Origin: Andrena cerasifolii
Taxonomy: Eukaryota; Arthropoda; Insecta; Hymenoptera; Andrenidae
Assembly (NCBI RefSeq): GCF_050908995.1
Contig: NW_027485042.1
Location: 1-64,000, forward strand
Length of the DNA stretch: 64,000 bases
Reading direction: 5' to 3'
A model generated the notes under the pieces. The model saw only the letters and a list, made by a program, of their open reading frames with translations, ran no database searches and had not been told where the DNA came from. Below, one piece after another: positions 1 to 10,341 of the stretch; the stretch's first letter is position 1, and each line of letters opens with the position of its first letter. The position numbers were made by a program, and so were the translations under genes.

Positions 1-55
1 AATTGCGCTTTGTAACAGGAGAATATGCTGTCGAAAGAGATGGCACAATGTAACG

Positions 56-65
56 TCTCCGGAGA
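56..65. other. 10-bp perfect palindrome in monomer (example)
   Basis: TCTCCGGAGA reads the same on both strands. It is present in monomers of the 'ccgg' class and lost in the other class, where the site reads 'tctccatagag'. The site therefore doubles as a class marker. Any role as a protein-binding or cruciform site is inference. Confidence 0.8.
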
Positions 66-224
66 GCAAATCAAAGAGCGAGAAGTGGCACAGATGTTTC
101 GAGACAGTGACTGGTTAACGAAGAGACGCAGAATTTTCGAGCACCTCTTGAAAGGCCTGCGCCTCTTATTGGCAACTTTATGGCGATGCATTTGAAGCTG
201 AAATTTAGTATACCTCTTTCCACT

Positions 225-238
225 TCATGTTCTCATGA
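225..238. other. Short dyad TCATG-TTCT-CATGA (example)
   Basis: Five-base arms (225-229 and 234-238) flank the four-base loop TTCT. The dyad is intact in monomers reading 'ttctcatgat' and broken in those reading 'ttctcctgat', so it is also polymorphic between classes. Confidence 0.75.
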
Positions 239-242
239 TACA

Positions 243-268
243 TTGGCCAAAATCTGGCGAAAATTTTC
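243..268. other. Palindromes TTGGCCAA and GAAAATTTTC with phased A-tracts (example)
   Basis: TTGGCCAA lies at 243-250 and GAAAATTTTC at 259-268. The A-tract starting at 249 and the AAAATTTT starting at 260 are 11 bp apart, close to one helical turn. A third A-tract starts at 278, 18 bp further on and out of phase. AnTn tracts are known to curve DNA, so modest intrinsic curvature is possible. In the 'acctgcgaatattttcag' class the second tract is broken to AATATTTT. Confidence 0.7.
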
Positions 269-279
269 TAAACGCACAA

Positions 280-558
280 AATTGCGCTTTGTAACAGGAG
301 AAACATGCCGTCGAAAGAGATGGCACAAAGTAACGTCTCCGGAGAGCAAATCAATGAGCGAGAAGTGGCGCATGTGTTTCGAGACAGTGACTGTTTAACG
401 AAGAGACGCAGAATTTTCGAACACCTCTTGAAAGGCCTGCGCCTCTTATTGGCAACTTTAAGGCGATGCCTTTGAATCTGAAATTTAGTATACCTCATTC
501 CACGTCATGTTCCCCTGATATATTGGCCAAAACCTGCGAATATTTTCAGAATGCACAA
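280..558 (+). repeat. Example monomer, 'ccgg/gtcg' class
   Basis: This copy shows the class with 'atgccgtcgaaag', 'cgtctccggagagc', 'gagcgagaagtggcg' and 'ttttcgaacacctc'. It is 279 bp only because an extra A in 'ggagaaacatg' (+1) offsets the one-base-shorter 'acctgcgaatattttcag' segment (-1) at its right end. Its right third, with 'ctcattccacgtcatg', is of the other class, so the monomer is itself a mosaic. Class assignment is by visible diagnostic bases only. Confidence 0.85.
460..472. other. Short hairpin AAGGC-GAT-GCCTT (example)
   Basis: Five-base complementary arms around GAT occur in monomers reading 'aaggcgatgcctt'. Monomers reading 'gcgatgcattt' or 'ggtgatgc' lose or weaken the pairing. 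Too short to claim a function. Confidence 0.6.
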
Positions 559-1115
559 AATTGCGCTTTGTAACAGGGGAACATGCCGTCGAAAGAGATG
601 GCACAAAGTAACGTCTCCGGAGAGCAAATCAATGAGCGAGAAGTGGCGCATGTGTTTCGAGACAGTGACTGTTTAACGAAGAGACGCAGAATTTTCGAAC
701 ACCTCTTGAAAGGCCTGCGTCTCTTATTGGCAACTTTAAGGCCATGCATTTGAAGCTGAAATTTAGTATACCTCTTTCCACTTCATGTTCTCATGATACA
801 TTGGCCAAAATCTGGCGAAAATTTTCTAAACGCACAAAATTGCGCTTTGTAACAGGAGATCATGCCGTTGAAAGAGATGGCACAAAGTAACGTCTCCATA
901 GAGCAAATCGAAGAGCGAGGAGTGGCGCAGATGTTTCGAGACTGTGACTGTTTAATGAAGAGACGCAGAATTTTGGAACGCCTCTTGAAAGGCCTGCGCC
1001 TCTTATTAGCAACTTAAAGGCGATGCCTTTGAATCTGAAATTTAGTATACCTCATTCCACTTCATGTTCTCCTGATATATTGGCCAAAACCTGCGAATAT
1101 TTTCAGAATGCACAA

Positions 1116-1394
1116 AATTGCGCTTTTTAGCAGGAGATCATGCCGTTGAAAGAGATGGCACAATGTAAAGTCTCCATAGAGCAAATCAAAGAGCGAGGAG
1201 TGGCGCAGATGTTTCGAGACAGTGACTGTTTAACGAAGAGACGCAGAATTTTGGAACGCCTCTTGAAAGGCCTCCGCCTTACATTTGCAACTTTAATGCG
1301 ATGCCTTTGAAGCTGAAATTTAGTATACCTCTTTCCACTTTATGTTCTCATGATATGTTGGCCAAAATCTGGCGAAAATTTTCTAAACGCACAA
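1116..1394 (+). repeat. Example monomer, 'catag/gttg' class
   Basis: This copy shows the second main class: 'ctttttagcaggagatc', 'atgccgttgaaag', 'tgtaaagtctccatagagc', 'gagcgaggagtggcg' and 'ttttggaacgcctc'. Its right end switches to 'ctctttccactttatg' and 'ctggcgaaaattttc', the sequence usual in the other class. The two classes interleave through the window and do not form a regular alternating dimer. Confidence 0.85.
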
Positions 1395-1420
1395 AATTGC
1401 GCTTTGTAACAGGAGAACAT

Positions 1421-3929
1421 GCCGTCGAAAGAGATGGCACAAGGTAACGTCTCCAGAGAGCAAATCAAAGAGCGAGAAGTGGCGCAGATGTTTCGAGACA
1501 GTGACTGTTTAACGAAGAGACGCAGTATTTTCGAACGCCTCTTGAAAGGCCTCCGCCTCTTATTTGCAACTTTAAAGCGATGGCTTTGAAGCTGAAATTT
1601 AGTATACCTCTTTCTACTTCATGTTCTCATGATATATTGGCCAAAATCTGGCGAAAATGTTCAAAATGCACAAAATTGCGCTTTGTAACAGGAGAATATG
1701 CTGTCGAAAGAGATGGCAAAAAGTAACGTCTCCGGAGAGCAAATCAAAGAGCGAGAAGTGGCACAGATGTTTCGAGACAGTGACTGGTTAACGAAGAGAC
1801 GCAGAATTTTCGAGCACCTCTTGAAAGGCCTGCGCCTCTTATTGGCAACTTTATGGCGATGCATTTGAAGCTGAAATTTAGTATACCTCTTTCCACTTCA
1901 TGTTCTCATGATACATAGGCCAAAATCTGGCGAAAATTTTCTAAACGCACAAAATTGCGCTTTGTAACAGGAGAAACATGCCGTCGAAAGAGATGGCACA
2001 AAGTAACGTCTCCGGAGAGCAAATCAATGAGCGAGAAGTGGCGCATGTGTTTCGAGACAGTGACTGTTTAACGAAGAGACGCAGAATTTTCGAACACCTC
2101 TTGAAAGGCCTGCGCCTCTTATTGGCAACTTTAAGGCGATGCCTTTGAATCTGAAATTTAGTATACCTCATTCCACGTCATGTTCCCCTGATATATTGGC
2201 CAAAACCTGCGAATATTTTCAGAATGCACAAAATTGCGCTTTGTAACAGGGGAACATGCCGTCGAAAGAGATGGCACAAAGTAACGTCTCCGGAGAGCAA
2301 ATCAATGAGCGAGAAGTGGCGCATGTGTTTCGAGACAGTGACTGTTTAACGAAGAGACGCAGAATTTTCGAACACCTCTTGAAAGGCCTGCGTCTCTTAT
2401 TGGCAACTTTAAGGCCATGCATTTGAAGCTGAAATTTAGTATACCTCTTTCCACTTCATGTTCTCATGATACATTGGCCAAAATCTGGCGAAAATTTTCT
2501 AAACGCACAAAATTGCGCTTTGTAACAGGAGATCATGCCGTTGAAAGAGATGGCACAAAGTAACGTCTCCATAGAGCAAATCAAAGAGCGAGGAGTGGCG
2601 CAGATGTTTCGAGACTGTGACTGTTTAATGAAGAGACGCAGAATTTTGGAACGCCTCTTGAAAGGCCTGCGCCTCATATTAGCAACTTAAAGGCGATGCC
2701 TTTGAATCTGAAATTTAGTATACCTCATTCCACTTCATGTTCTCCTGATATATTGGCCAAAACCTGCGAATATTTTCAGAATGCACAAAATTGCGCTTTT
2801 TAGCAGGAGATCATGCCGTTGAAAGAGATGGCACAATGTAAAGTCTCCATAGAGCAAATCAAAGAGCGAGGAGTGGCGCAGATGTTTCGAGACAGTGACT
2901 GTTTAACGAAGAGACGCAGAATTTTGGAACGCCTCTTGAAAGGCCTCCGCCTTACATTTGCAACTTTAATGCGATGCCTTTGAAGCTGAAATTTAGTATA
3001 CCTCTTTCCACTTTATGTTCTCATGATATGTTGGCCAAAATCTGGCGAAAATTTTCTAAACGCACAAAATTGCGCTTTGTAACAGGAGAACATGCCGTCG
3101 AAAGAGATGGCACAAGGTAACGTCTCCGGAGAGCAAATCAAAGAGCGAGAAGTGGCGCAGATGTTTCGAGACAGTGACTGTTTAACGAAGAGACGCAGTA
3201 TTTTCGAACGCCTCTTGAAAGGCCTCCGCCTCTTATTTGCAACTTTAAGGCGATGGCTTTGAAGCTGAAATTTAGTATACCTCTTTCTACTTCATGTTCT
3301 CATGATATATTGGCCAAAACTTGCGAATATTTTCAGAATGCACAAAATTGCGCTTTTTAGCAGGAGATCATGCCGTTGAAAGAGATGGCACAATGTAAAG
3401 TCTCCATAGAGCAAATCAAAGAGCGAGGAGTGGCGCAGATGTTTCGAGACAGTGACTGGTTAACGAAGAGACGCAGAATTTTCGAGCACCTCTTGAAAGG
3501 CCTGCGCCTCTTATTGGCAACTTTATGGCGATGCATTTGAAGCTGAAATTTAGTATACCTCTTTCCACTTCATGTTCTCATGATACATTGGCCAAAATCT
3601 GGCGAAAATTTTCTAAACGCACAAAATTGCGCTTTGTAACAGGAGATCATGCCGTTGAAAGAGATGGCACAAAGTAACGTCTCCATAGAGCAAATCAAAG
3701 AGCGAAGAGTGGCGCAGATGTTTCGAGACAGTGACTGTTTAATGAAGAGACGCAGAATTTTGGAACGCCTCTTGAAAGGCCTGCGCCTCTTATTAGCAAC
3801 TTAAAGGTGATGCCTTTGAATCTGAAATTTAGTATACCTCATTCCACTTCATGTCCTCCTGATACATTGGCCAAAATTTGGCGAAAATTTTCAGAATGCA
3901 CAAAATTGCGCTTTTTAACAGGAGATCAT
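1421..3929 (+). repeat. 9-monomer HOR (first type), copy 1, 2509 bp
   Basis: This nine-monomer unit recurs directly at 3930-6438 and again at 10342-12850. Shared private markers include 'gagatggcaaaaagtaac', 'gatacataggcc' and 'aaaacttgcgaat'. The length fits three one-base-short monomers and one one-base-long monomer (9 x 279 - 3 + 1 = 2509). The right boundary is a hybrid: 'caggagatcatg' of one class runs into 'ccgtcgaaagag' of the other around 3923-3934. Confidence 0.9.
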
Positions 3930-6438
3930 GCCGTCGAAAGAGATGGCACAAGGTAACGTCTCCAGAGAGCAAATCAAAGAGCGAGAAGTGGCGCAGATGT
4001 TTCGAGACAGTGACTGTTTAACGAAGAGACGCAGTATTTTCGAACGCCTCTTGAAAGGCCTCCGCCTCTTATTTGCAACTTTAAAGCGATGGCTTTGAAG
4101 CTGAAATTTAGTATACCTCTTTCTACTTCATGTTCTCATGATATATTGGCCAAAATCTGGCGAAAATGTTCAAAATGCACAAAATTGCGCTTTGTAACAG
4201 GAGAATATGCTGTCGAAAGAGATGGCAAAAAGTAACGTCTCCGGAGAGCAAATCAAAGAGCGAGAAGTGGCACAGATGTTTCGAGACAGTGACTGGTTAA
4301 CGAAGAGACGCAGAATTTTCGAGCACCTCTTGAAAGGCCTGCGCCTCTTATTGGCAACTTTATGGCGATGCATTTGAAGCTGAAATTTAGTATACCTCTT
4401 TCCACTTCATGTTCTCATGATACATAGGCCAAAATCTGGCGAAAATTTTCTAAACGCACAAAATTGCGCTTTGTAACAGGAGAAACATGCCGTCGAAAGA
4501 GATGGCACAAAGTAACGTCTCCGGAGAGCAAATCAATGAGCGAGAAGTGGCGCATGTGTTTCGAGACAGTGACTGTTTAACGAAGAGACGCAGAATTTTC
4601 GAACACCTCTTGAAAGGCCTGCGCCTCTTATTGGCAACTTTAAGGCGATGCCTTTGAATCTGAAATTTAGTATACCTCATTCCACGTCATGTTCCCCTGA
4701 TATATTGGCCAAAACCTGCGAATATTTTCAGAATGCACAAAATTGCGCTTTGTAACAGGGGAACATGCCGTCGAAAGAGATGGCACAAAGTAACGTCTCC
4801 GGAGAGCAAATCAATGAGCGAGAAGTGGCGCATGTGTTTCGAGACAGTGACTGTTTAACGAAGAGACGCAGAATTTTCGAACACCTCTTGAAAGGCCTGC
4901 GTCTCTTATTGGCAACTTTAAGGCCATGCATTTGAAGCTGAAATTTAGTATACCTCTTTCCACTTCATGTTCTCATGATACATTGGCCAAAATCTGGCGA
5001 AAATTTTCTAAACGCACAAAATTGCGCTTTGTAACAGGAGATCATGCCGTTGAAAGAGATGGCACAAAGTAACGTCTCCATAGAGCAAATCAAAGAGCGA
5101 GGAGTGGCGCAGATGTTTCGAGACTGTGACTGTTTAATGAAGAGACGCAGAATTTTGGAACGCCTCTTGAAAGGCCTGCGCCTCATATTAGCAACTTAAA
5201 GGCGATGCCTTTGAATCTGAAATTTAGTATACCTCATTCCACTTCATGTTCTCCTGATATATTGGCCAAAACCTGCGAATATTTTCAGAATGCACAAAAT
5301 TGCGCTTTTTAGCAGGAGATCATGCCGTTGAAAGAGATGGCACAATGTAAAGTCTCCATAGAGCAAATCAAAGAGCGAGGAGTGGCGCAGATGTTTCGAG
5401 ACAGTGACTGTTTAACGAAGAGACGCAGAATTTTGGAACGCCTCTTGAAAGGCCTCCGCCTTACATTTGCAACTTTAATGCGATGCCTTTGAAGCTGAAA
5501 TTTAGTATACCTCTTTCCACTTTATGTTCTCATGATATGTTGGCCAAAATCTGGCGAAAATTTTCTAAACGCACAAAATTGCGCTTTGTAACAGGAGAAC
5601 ATGCCGTCGAAAGAGATGGCACAAGGTAACGTCTCCGGAGAGCAAATCAAAGAGCGAGAAGTGGCGCAGATGTTTCGAGACAGTGACTGTTTAACGAAGA
5701 GACGCAGTATTTTCGAACGCCTCTTGAAAGGCCTCCGCCTCTTATTTGCAACTTTAAGGCGATGGCTTTGAAGCTGAAATTTAGTATACCTCTTTCTACT
5801 TCATGTTCTCATGATATATTGGCCAAAACTTGCGAATATTTTCAGAATGCACAAAATTGCGCTTTTTAGCAGGAGATCATGCCGTTGAAAGAGATGGCAC
5901 AATGTAAAGTCTCCATAGAGCAAATCAAAGAGCGAGGAGTGGCGCAGATGTTTCGAGACAGTGACTGGTTAACGAAGAGACGCAGAATTTTCGAGCACCT
6001 CTTGAAAGGCCTGCGCCTCTTATTGGCAACTTTATGGCGATGCATTTGAAGCTGAAATTTAGTATACCTCTTTCCACTTCATGTTCTCATGATACATTGG
6101 CCAAAATCTGGCGAAAATTTTCTAAACGCACAAAATTGCGCTTTGTAACAGGAGATCATGCCGTTGAAAGAGATGGCACAAAGTAACGTCTCCATAGAGC
6201 AAATCAAAGAGCGAAGAGTGGCGCAGATGTTTCGAGACAGTGACTGTTTAATGAAGAGACGCAGAATTTTGGAACGCCTCTTGAAAGGCCTGCGCCTCTT
6301 ATTAGCAACTTAAAGGTGATGCCTTTGAATCTGAAATTTAGTATACCTCATTCCACTTCATGTCCTCCTGATACATTGGCCAAAATTTGGCGAAAATTTT
6401 CAGAATGCACAAAATTGCGCTTTTTAACAGGAGATCAT
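3930..6438 (+). repeat. 9-monomer HOR (first type), copy 2, 2509 bp
   Basis: Direct tandem copy of 1421-3929, with the same markers at offset 2509 ('gagatggcaaaaagtaac' near 4220, 'gatacataggcc' near 4420). I noticed no differences in the parts compared. After about 6438 the sequence leaves the HOR: 'ccgttgaaagag' appears where a third unit would have 'ccgtcgaaagag'. Confidence 0.9.
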
Positions 6439-8921
6439 GCCGTTGAAAGAGATGGCACAAAGTAACGTCTCCATAGAGCAAATCAAAGAGCGAGGAGTGG
6501 CGCAGATGTTTCGAGACAGTGACTGTTTAACGAAGAGACGCAGAATTTTGGAACGCCTCTTGAAAGGCCTGCGCGTCTTCTTAGCAACTTAAAGGCGATG
6601 CCTTTGACTCTGAAATTTAGTATACCTCATTCCACTTCATGTTCTCCTGATATATTGGCCAAAACCTGCGAATATTTTCAGAATGCACAAAATTGCGCTT
6701 TTTAGCAGGAGATCATGCCGCTGCAAGAGATGGCACAATGTAAAGCCTCCATAGAGCAAATCAAAGAGCGAGGAGTGGCGCAGATGTTTCGAGACAGTGA
6801 CTGTTTAACGAAGAGACGCAGAATTTTCGAACACCTCTTGAAAGGCCTCCGCCTTACATTTGCAACTTTAATGCGATGCCTTTGAAGCTGAAATTTAGTA
6901 TACCTCTTTCCACTTTATGTTCTCATGATATGTTGGCCAAAATCTGGCGAAAATTTTCTAAACGCACAAAATTGCGCTTTGTAACAGGAGAACATGCCGT
7001 CGAAAGAGATGGCACAAGGTAACGTCTCCAGAGAGCAAATCAAAGAGCGAGAAGTGGCGCAGATGTTTCGAGACAGTGACTGTTTAACGAAGAGACGCAG
7101 TATTTTCGAACGCCTCTTGAAAGGCCTCCGCCTCTTATTTGCAACTTTAAGGCGATGGCTTTGAAGCTGAAATTTAGTATACCTCTTTCTACTTCATGTT
7201 CTCATGATATATTGGCCAAAATCTGGCGAAAATGTTCAAAATGCACAAAATTGCGCTTTGTAACAGGAGAATATGCTGTCGAAAGAGATGGCACAAAGTA
7301 ACGTCTCCGGAGAGCAAATCAAAGAGCGAGAAGTGGCACAGATGTTTCGAGACAGTGACTGGTTAACGAAGAGACGCAGAATTTTCGAGCACCTCTTGAA
7401 AGGCCTGCGCCTCTTATTGGCAACTTTATGGCGATGCATTTGAAGCTGAAATTTAGTATACCTCTTTCCACTTCATGTTCTCATGATACGTTGGCCAAAA
7501 TCTGGCGAAAATTTTCTAAACGCACAAAATTGCGCTTTGTAACAGGAGAAACATGCCGTCGAAAGAGATGGCACAAAGTAACGTCTCCGGAGAGCAAATC
7601 AATGAGCGAGAAGTGGCGCATGTGTTTCGAGACAGTGACTGTTTAACGAAGAGGCGCAGAATTTTCGAACACCTCTTGAAAGGCCTGCGTCTCTTATTGG
7701 CAACTTTAAGGCCATGCATTTGAAGCTGAAATTTAGTATACCTCTTTCCACTTCATGTTCTCATGATACATTGGCCAAAATCTGGCGAAAATTTTCTAAA
7801 CGCACAAAATTGCGCTTTGTAACAGGAGATCATGCCATTGAAAGAGATGGCACAAAGTAACGTCTCCATAGAGCAAATCAAAGAGCGAGGAGTGGCGCAG
7901 ATGTTTCGAGACAGTGACTGTTTAACGAAGAGACGCAGAATTTTGGAACGCCTCTTGAAAGGCCTCCGCCTTACATTTGCAACTTTAATGCGATGCCTTT
8001 GAAGCTGAAATTTAGTATACCTCATTCCACTTCATGTTCTCCTGATATATTGGCCAAAACCTGCGAATATTTTCAGAATGCACAAAATTGCGCTTTTTAA
8101 CAGGAGATCATGCCGTTGAAAGAGATGGCACAAAGTAACGTCTCCATAGAGCAAATCAAAGAGCGAGGAGTGGCGCAGATGTTTCGAGACAGTGACTGTT
8201 TAACGAAGAGACGCAGAATTTTGGAACGCCTCTTGAAAGGCCTGCGCGTCTTCTTAGCAACTTAAAGGCGATGCCTTTGACTCTGAAATTTAGTATACCT
8301 CATTCCACTTCATGTTCTCCTGATATATTGGCCAAAACCTGCGAATATTTTCAGAATGCACAAAATTGCGCTTTTTAGCAGGAGATCATGCCGCTGAAAG
8401 AGATGGCACAATGTAAAGTCTCCATAGAGCAAATCAAAGAGCGAGGAGTGGCGCAGATGTTTCGAGACAGTGACTGTTTAACGAAGAGACGCAGAATTTT
8501 TGAACACCTCTTGAAAGGCCTGCGCCTCTTATTGGCAACTTTAAGGCGATGCATTTGAAGCTGAAATTTAGTATACCTCTTTCCACTTCATGTTCTCATG
8601 ATATATTGGCCAAAATTTGGCGAATATTTTCAGAATGCACAAAATTGCGCTTTGTAACAGGAGAACATGCCGTCGAAAGAGATGGCACAAAGTAACATCA
8701 CCGGAGAGCAAATTATTGAGCGAGGAGTGGCGCAGATGTTTCGAGACAGTGACTGTTTAACGAAGAGACGCAGTATTTTCGAACGCCTCTTGAAAGGCCT
8801 CCGGCTCTTATTTGCAACTTTAAGGTGATGGCTTTGAAGGTGAAATTTAGTATACCTCTTTCTACTTCATGTTCTCATGATATATTGGCCAAAATCTGGC
8901 GAAAATGTTCAAAATGCACAA
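6439..8921 (+). repeat. Mixed monomer block, ~9 monomers, related to 12851-14399
   Basis: Segments match 12851-14399 at offsets of 6412, then 6133, then 5855 bp. The two steps, 279 and 278 bp, mean the right-hand copy lacks two single monomers that are present here (around 6840-7130 and 8100-8380). The last monomer (about 8640-8920) has 'aacatcaccgg' and 'cgcagtattttcg', a variant otherwise found right of 41 kb. Confidence 0.8.
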
Positions 8922-10341
8922 AATTGCGCTTTGTAACAGGAGAATATGCTGTCGAAAGAGATGGCACAATGTAACGTCTCCGGAGAGCAAATCAAAGAGC
9001 GAGAAGTGGCACAGATGTTTCGAGACAGTGACTGGTTAACGAAGAGACGCAGAATTTTCGAGCACCTCTTGAAAGGCCTGCGCCTCTTATTGGCAACTTT
9101 ATGGCGATGCATTTGAAGCTGAAATTTAGTATACCTCTTTCCACTTCATGTTCTCATGATACATTGGCCAAAATCTGGCGAAAATTTTCTAAACGCACAA
9201 AATTGCGCTTTGTAACAGGAGAAACATGCCGTCGAAAGAGATGGCACAAAGTAACGTCTCCGGAGAGCAAATCAATGAGCGAGAAGTGGCGCATGTGTTT
9301 CGAGACAGTGACTGTTTAACGAAGAGACGCAGAATTTTCGAACACCTCTTGAAAGGCCTGCCCCTCTTATTGGCAACTTTAAGGCGATGCCTTTGAATCT
9401 GAAATTTAGTATACCTCATTCCACGTCATGTTCCCCTGATATATTGGCCAAAACCTGCGAATATTTTCAGAATGCACAAAATTGCGCTTTGTAACAGGGG
9501 AACATGCCGTCGAAAGAGATGGCACAAAGTAACGTCTCCGGAGAGCAAATCAATGAGCGAGAAGTGGCGCATGTGTTTCGAGACAGTGACTGTTTAACGA
9601 AGAGACGCAGAATTTTCGAACACCTCTTGAAAGGCCTGCGTCTCTTATTGGCAACTTTAAGGCCATGCATTTGAAGCTGAAATTTAGTATACCTCTTTCC
9701 ACTTCATGTTCTCATGATACATTGGCCAAAATCTGGCGAAAATTTTCTAAACGCACAAAATTGCGCTTTGTAACAGGAGATCATGCCGTTGAAAGAGATG
9801 GCACAAAGTAACGTCTCCATAGAGCAAATCGAAGAGCGAGGAGTGGCGCAGATGTTTCGAGACTGTGACTGTTTAATGAAGAGACGCAGAATTTTGGAAC
9901 GCCTCTTGAAAGGCCTGCGCCTCTTATTAGCAACTTAAAGGCGATGCCTTTGAATCTGAAATTTAGTATACCTCATTCCACTTCATGTTCTCCTGATATA
10001 TTGGCCAAAACCTGCGAATATTTTCAGAATGCACAAAATTGCGCTTTTTAGCAGGAGATCATGCCGTTGAAAGAGATGGCACAATGTAAAGTCTCCATAG
10101 AGCAAATCAAAGAGCGAGGAGTGGCGCAGATGTTTCGAGACAGTGACTGTTTAACGAAGAGACGCAGAATTTTGGAACGCCTCTTGAAAGGCCTCCGCCT
10201 TACATTTGCAACTTTAATGCGATGCCTTTGAAGCTGAAATTTAGTATACCTCTTTCCACTTTATGTTCTCATGATATGTTGGCCAAAATCTGGCGAAAAT
10301 TTTCTAAACGCACAAAATTGCGCTTTGTAACAGGAGAACAT
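8922..10341 (+). repeat. Five-monomer block, copy of 1-1420
   Basis: Right-hand partner of 1-1420 at offset 8921. It is followed by the same HOR type, so the duplicated segment runs as one piece to about 12850. Confidence 0.85.

Larger units (their letters stand above)
1..1420 (+). repeat. Five-monomer block, copy of 8922-10341
   Basis: This stretch matches 8922-10341 at a constant offset of 8921 bp, including the unusual 'cgagactgtgactg', 'ggagaaacatg' and 'caaatcgaagagcg'. One difference I noticed is 'ggcctgcgcctc' here against 'ggcctgcccctc' near 9361. Together with the following HOR it forms the left copy of a duplication of about 3.9 kb. Confidence 0.85.

Noticed and set aside
97..113. 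CENP-B-box-like site at 'tttcgagacagtgactg'
   Set aside because: The TTCG and the central A of the core NTTCGNNNNANNCGGGN are present, but all four bases of the CGGG part mismatch (GACT). It is not a CENP-B box by the established consensus.
1..279. Monomer being an internal dimer of ~140 bp
   Set aside because: Some words recur weakly within the monomer ('aagagcgagaag' and 'gaagagacgcag'; 'ttggcaac' and 'ttggccaa'), but I could not extend them into a half-period alignment by eye.
225..472. Short hairpins as transcription terminators
   Set aside because: Arms are only five bases, no T-run follows in a consistent position, and there is no gene upstream to terminate.
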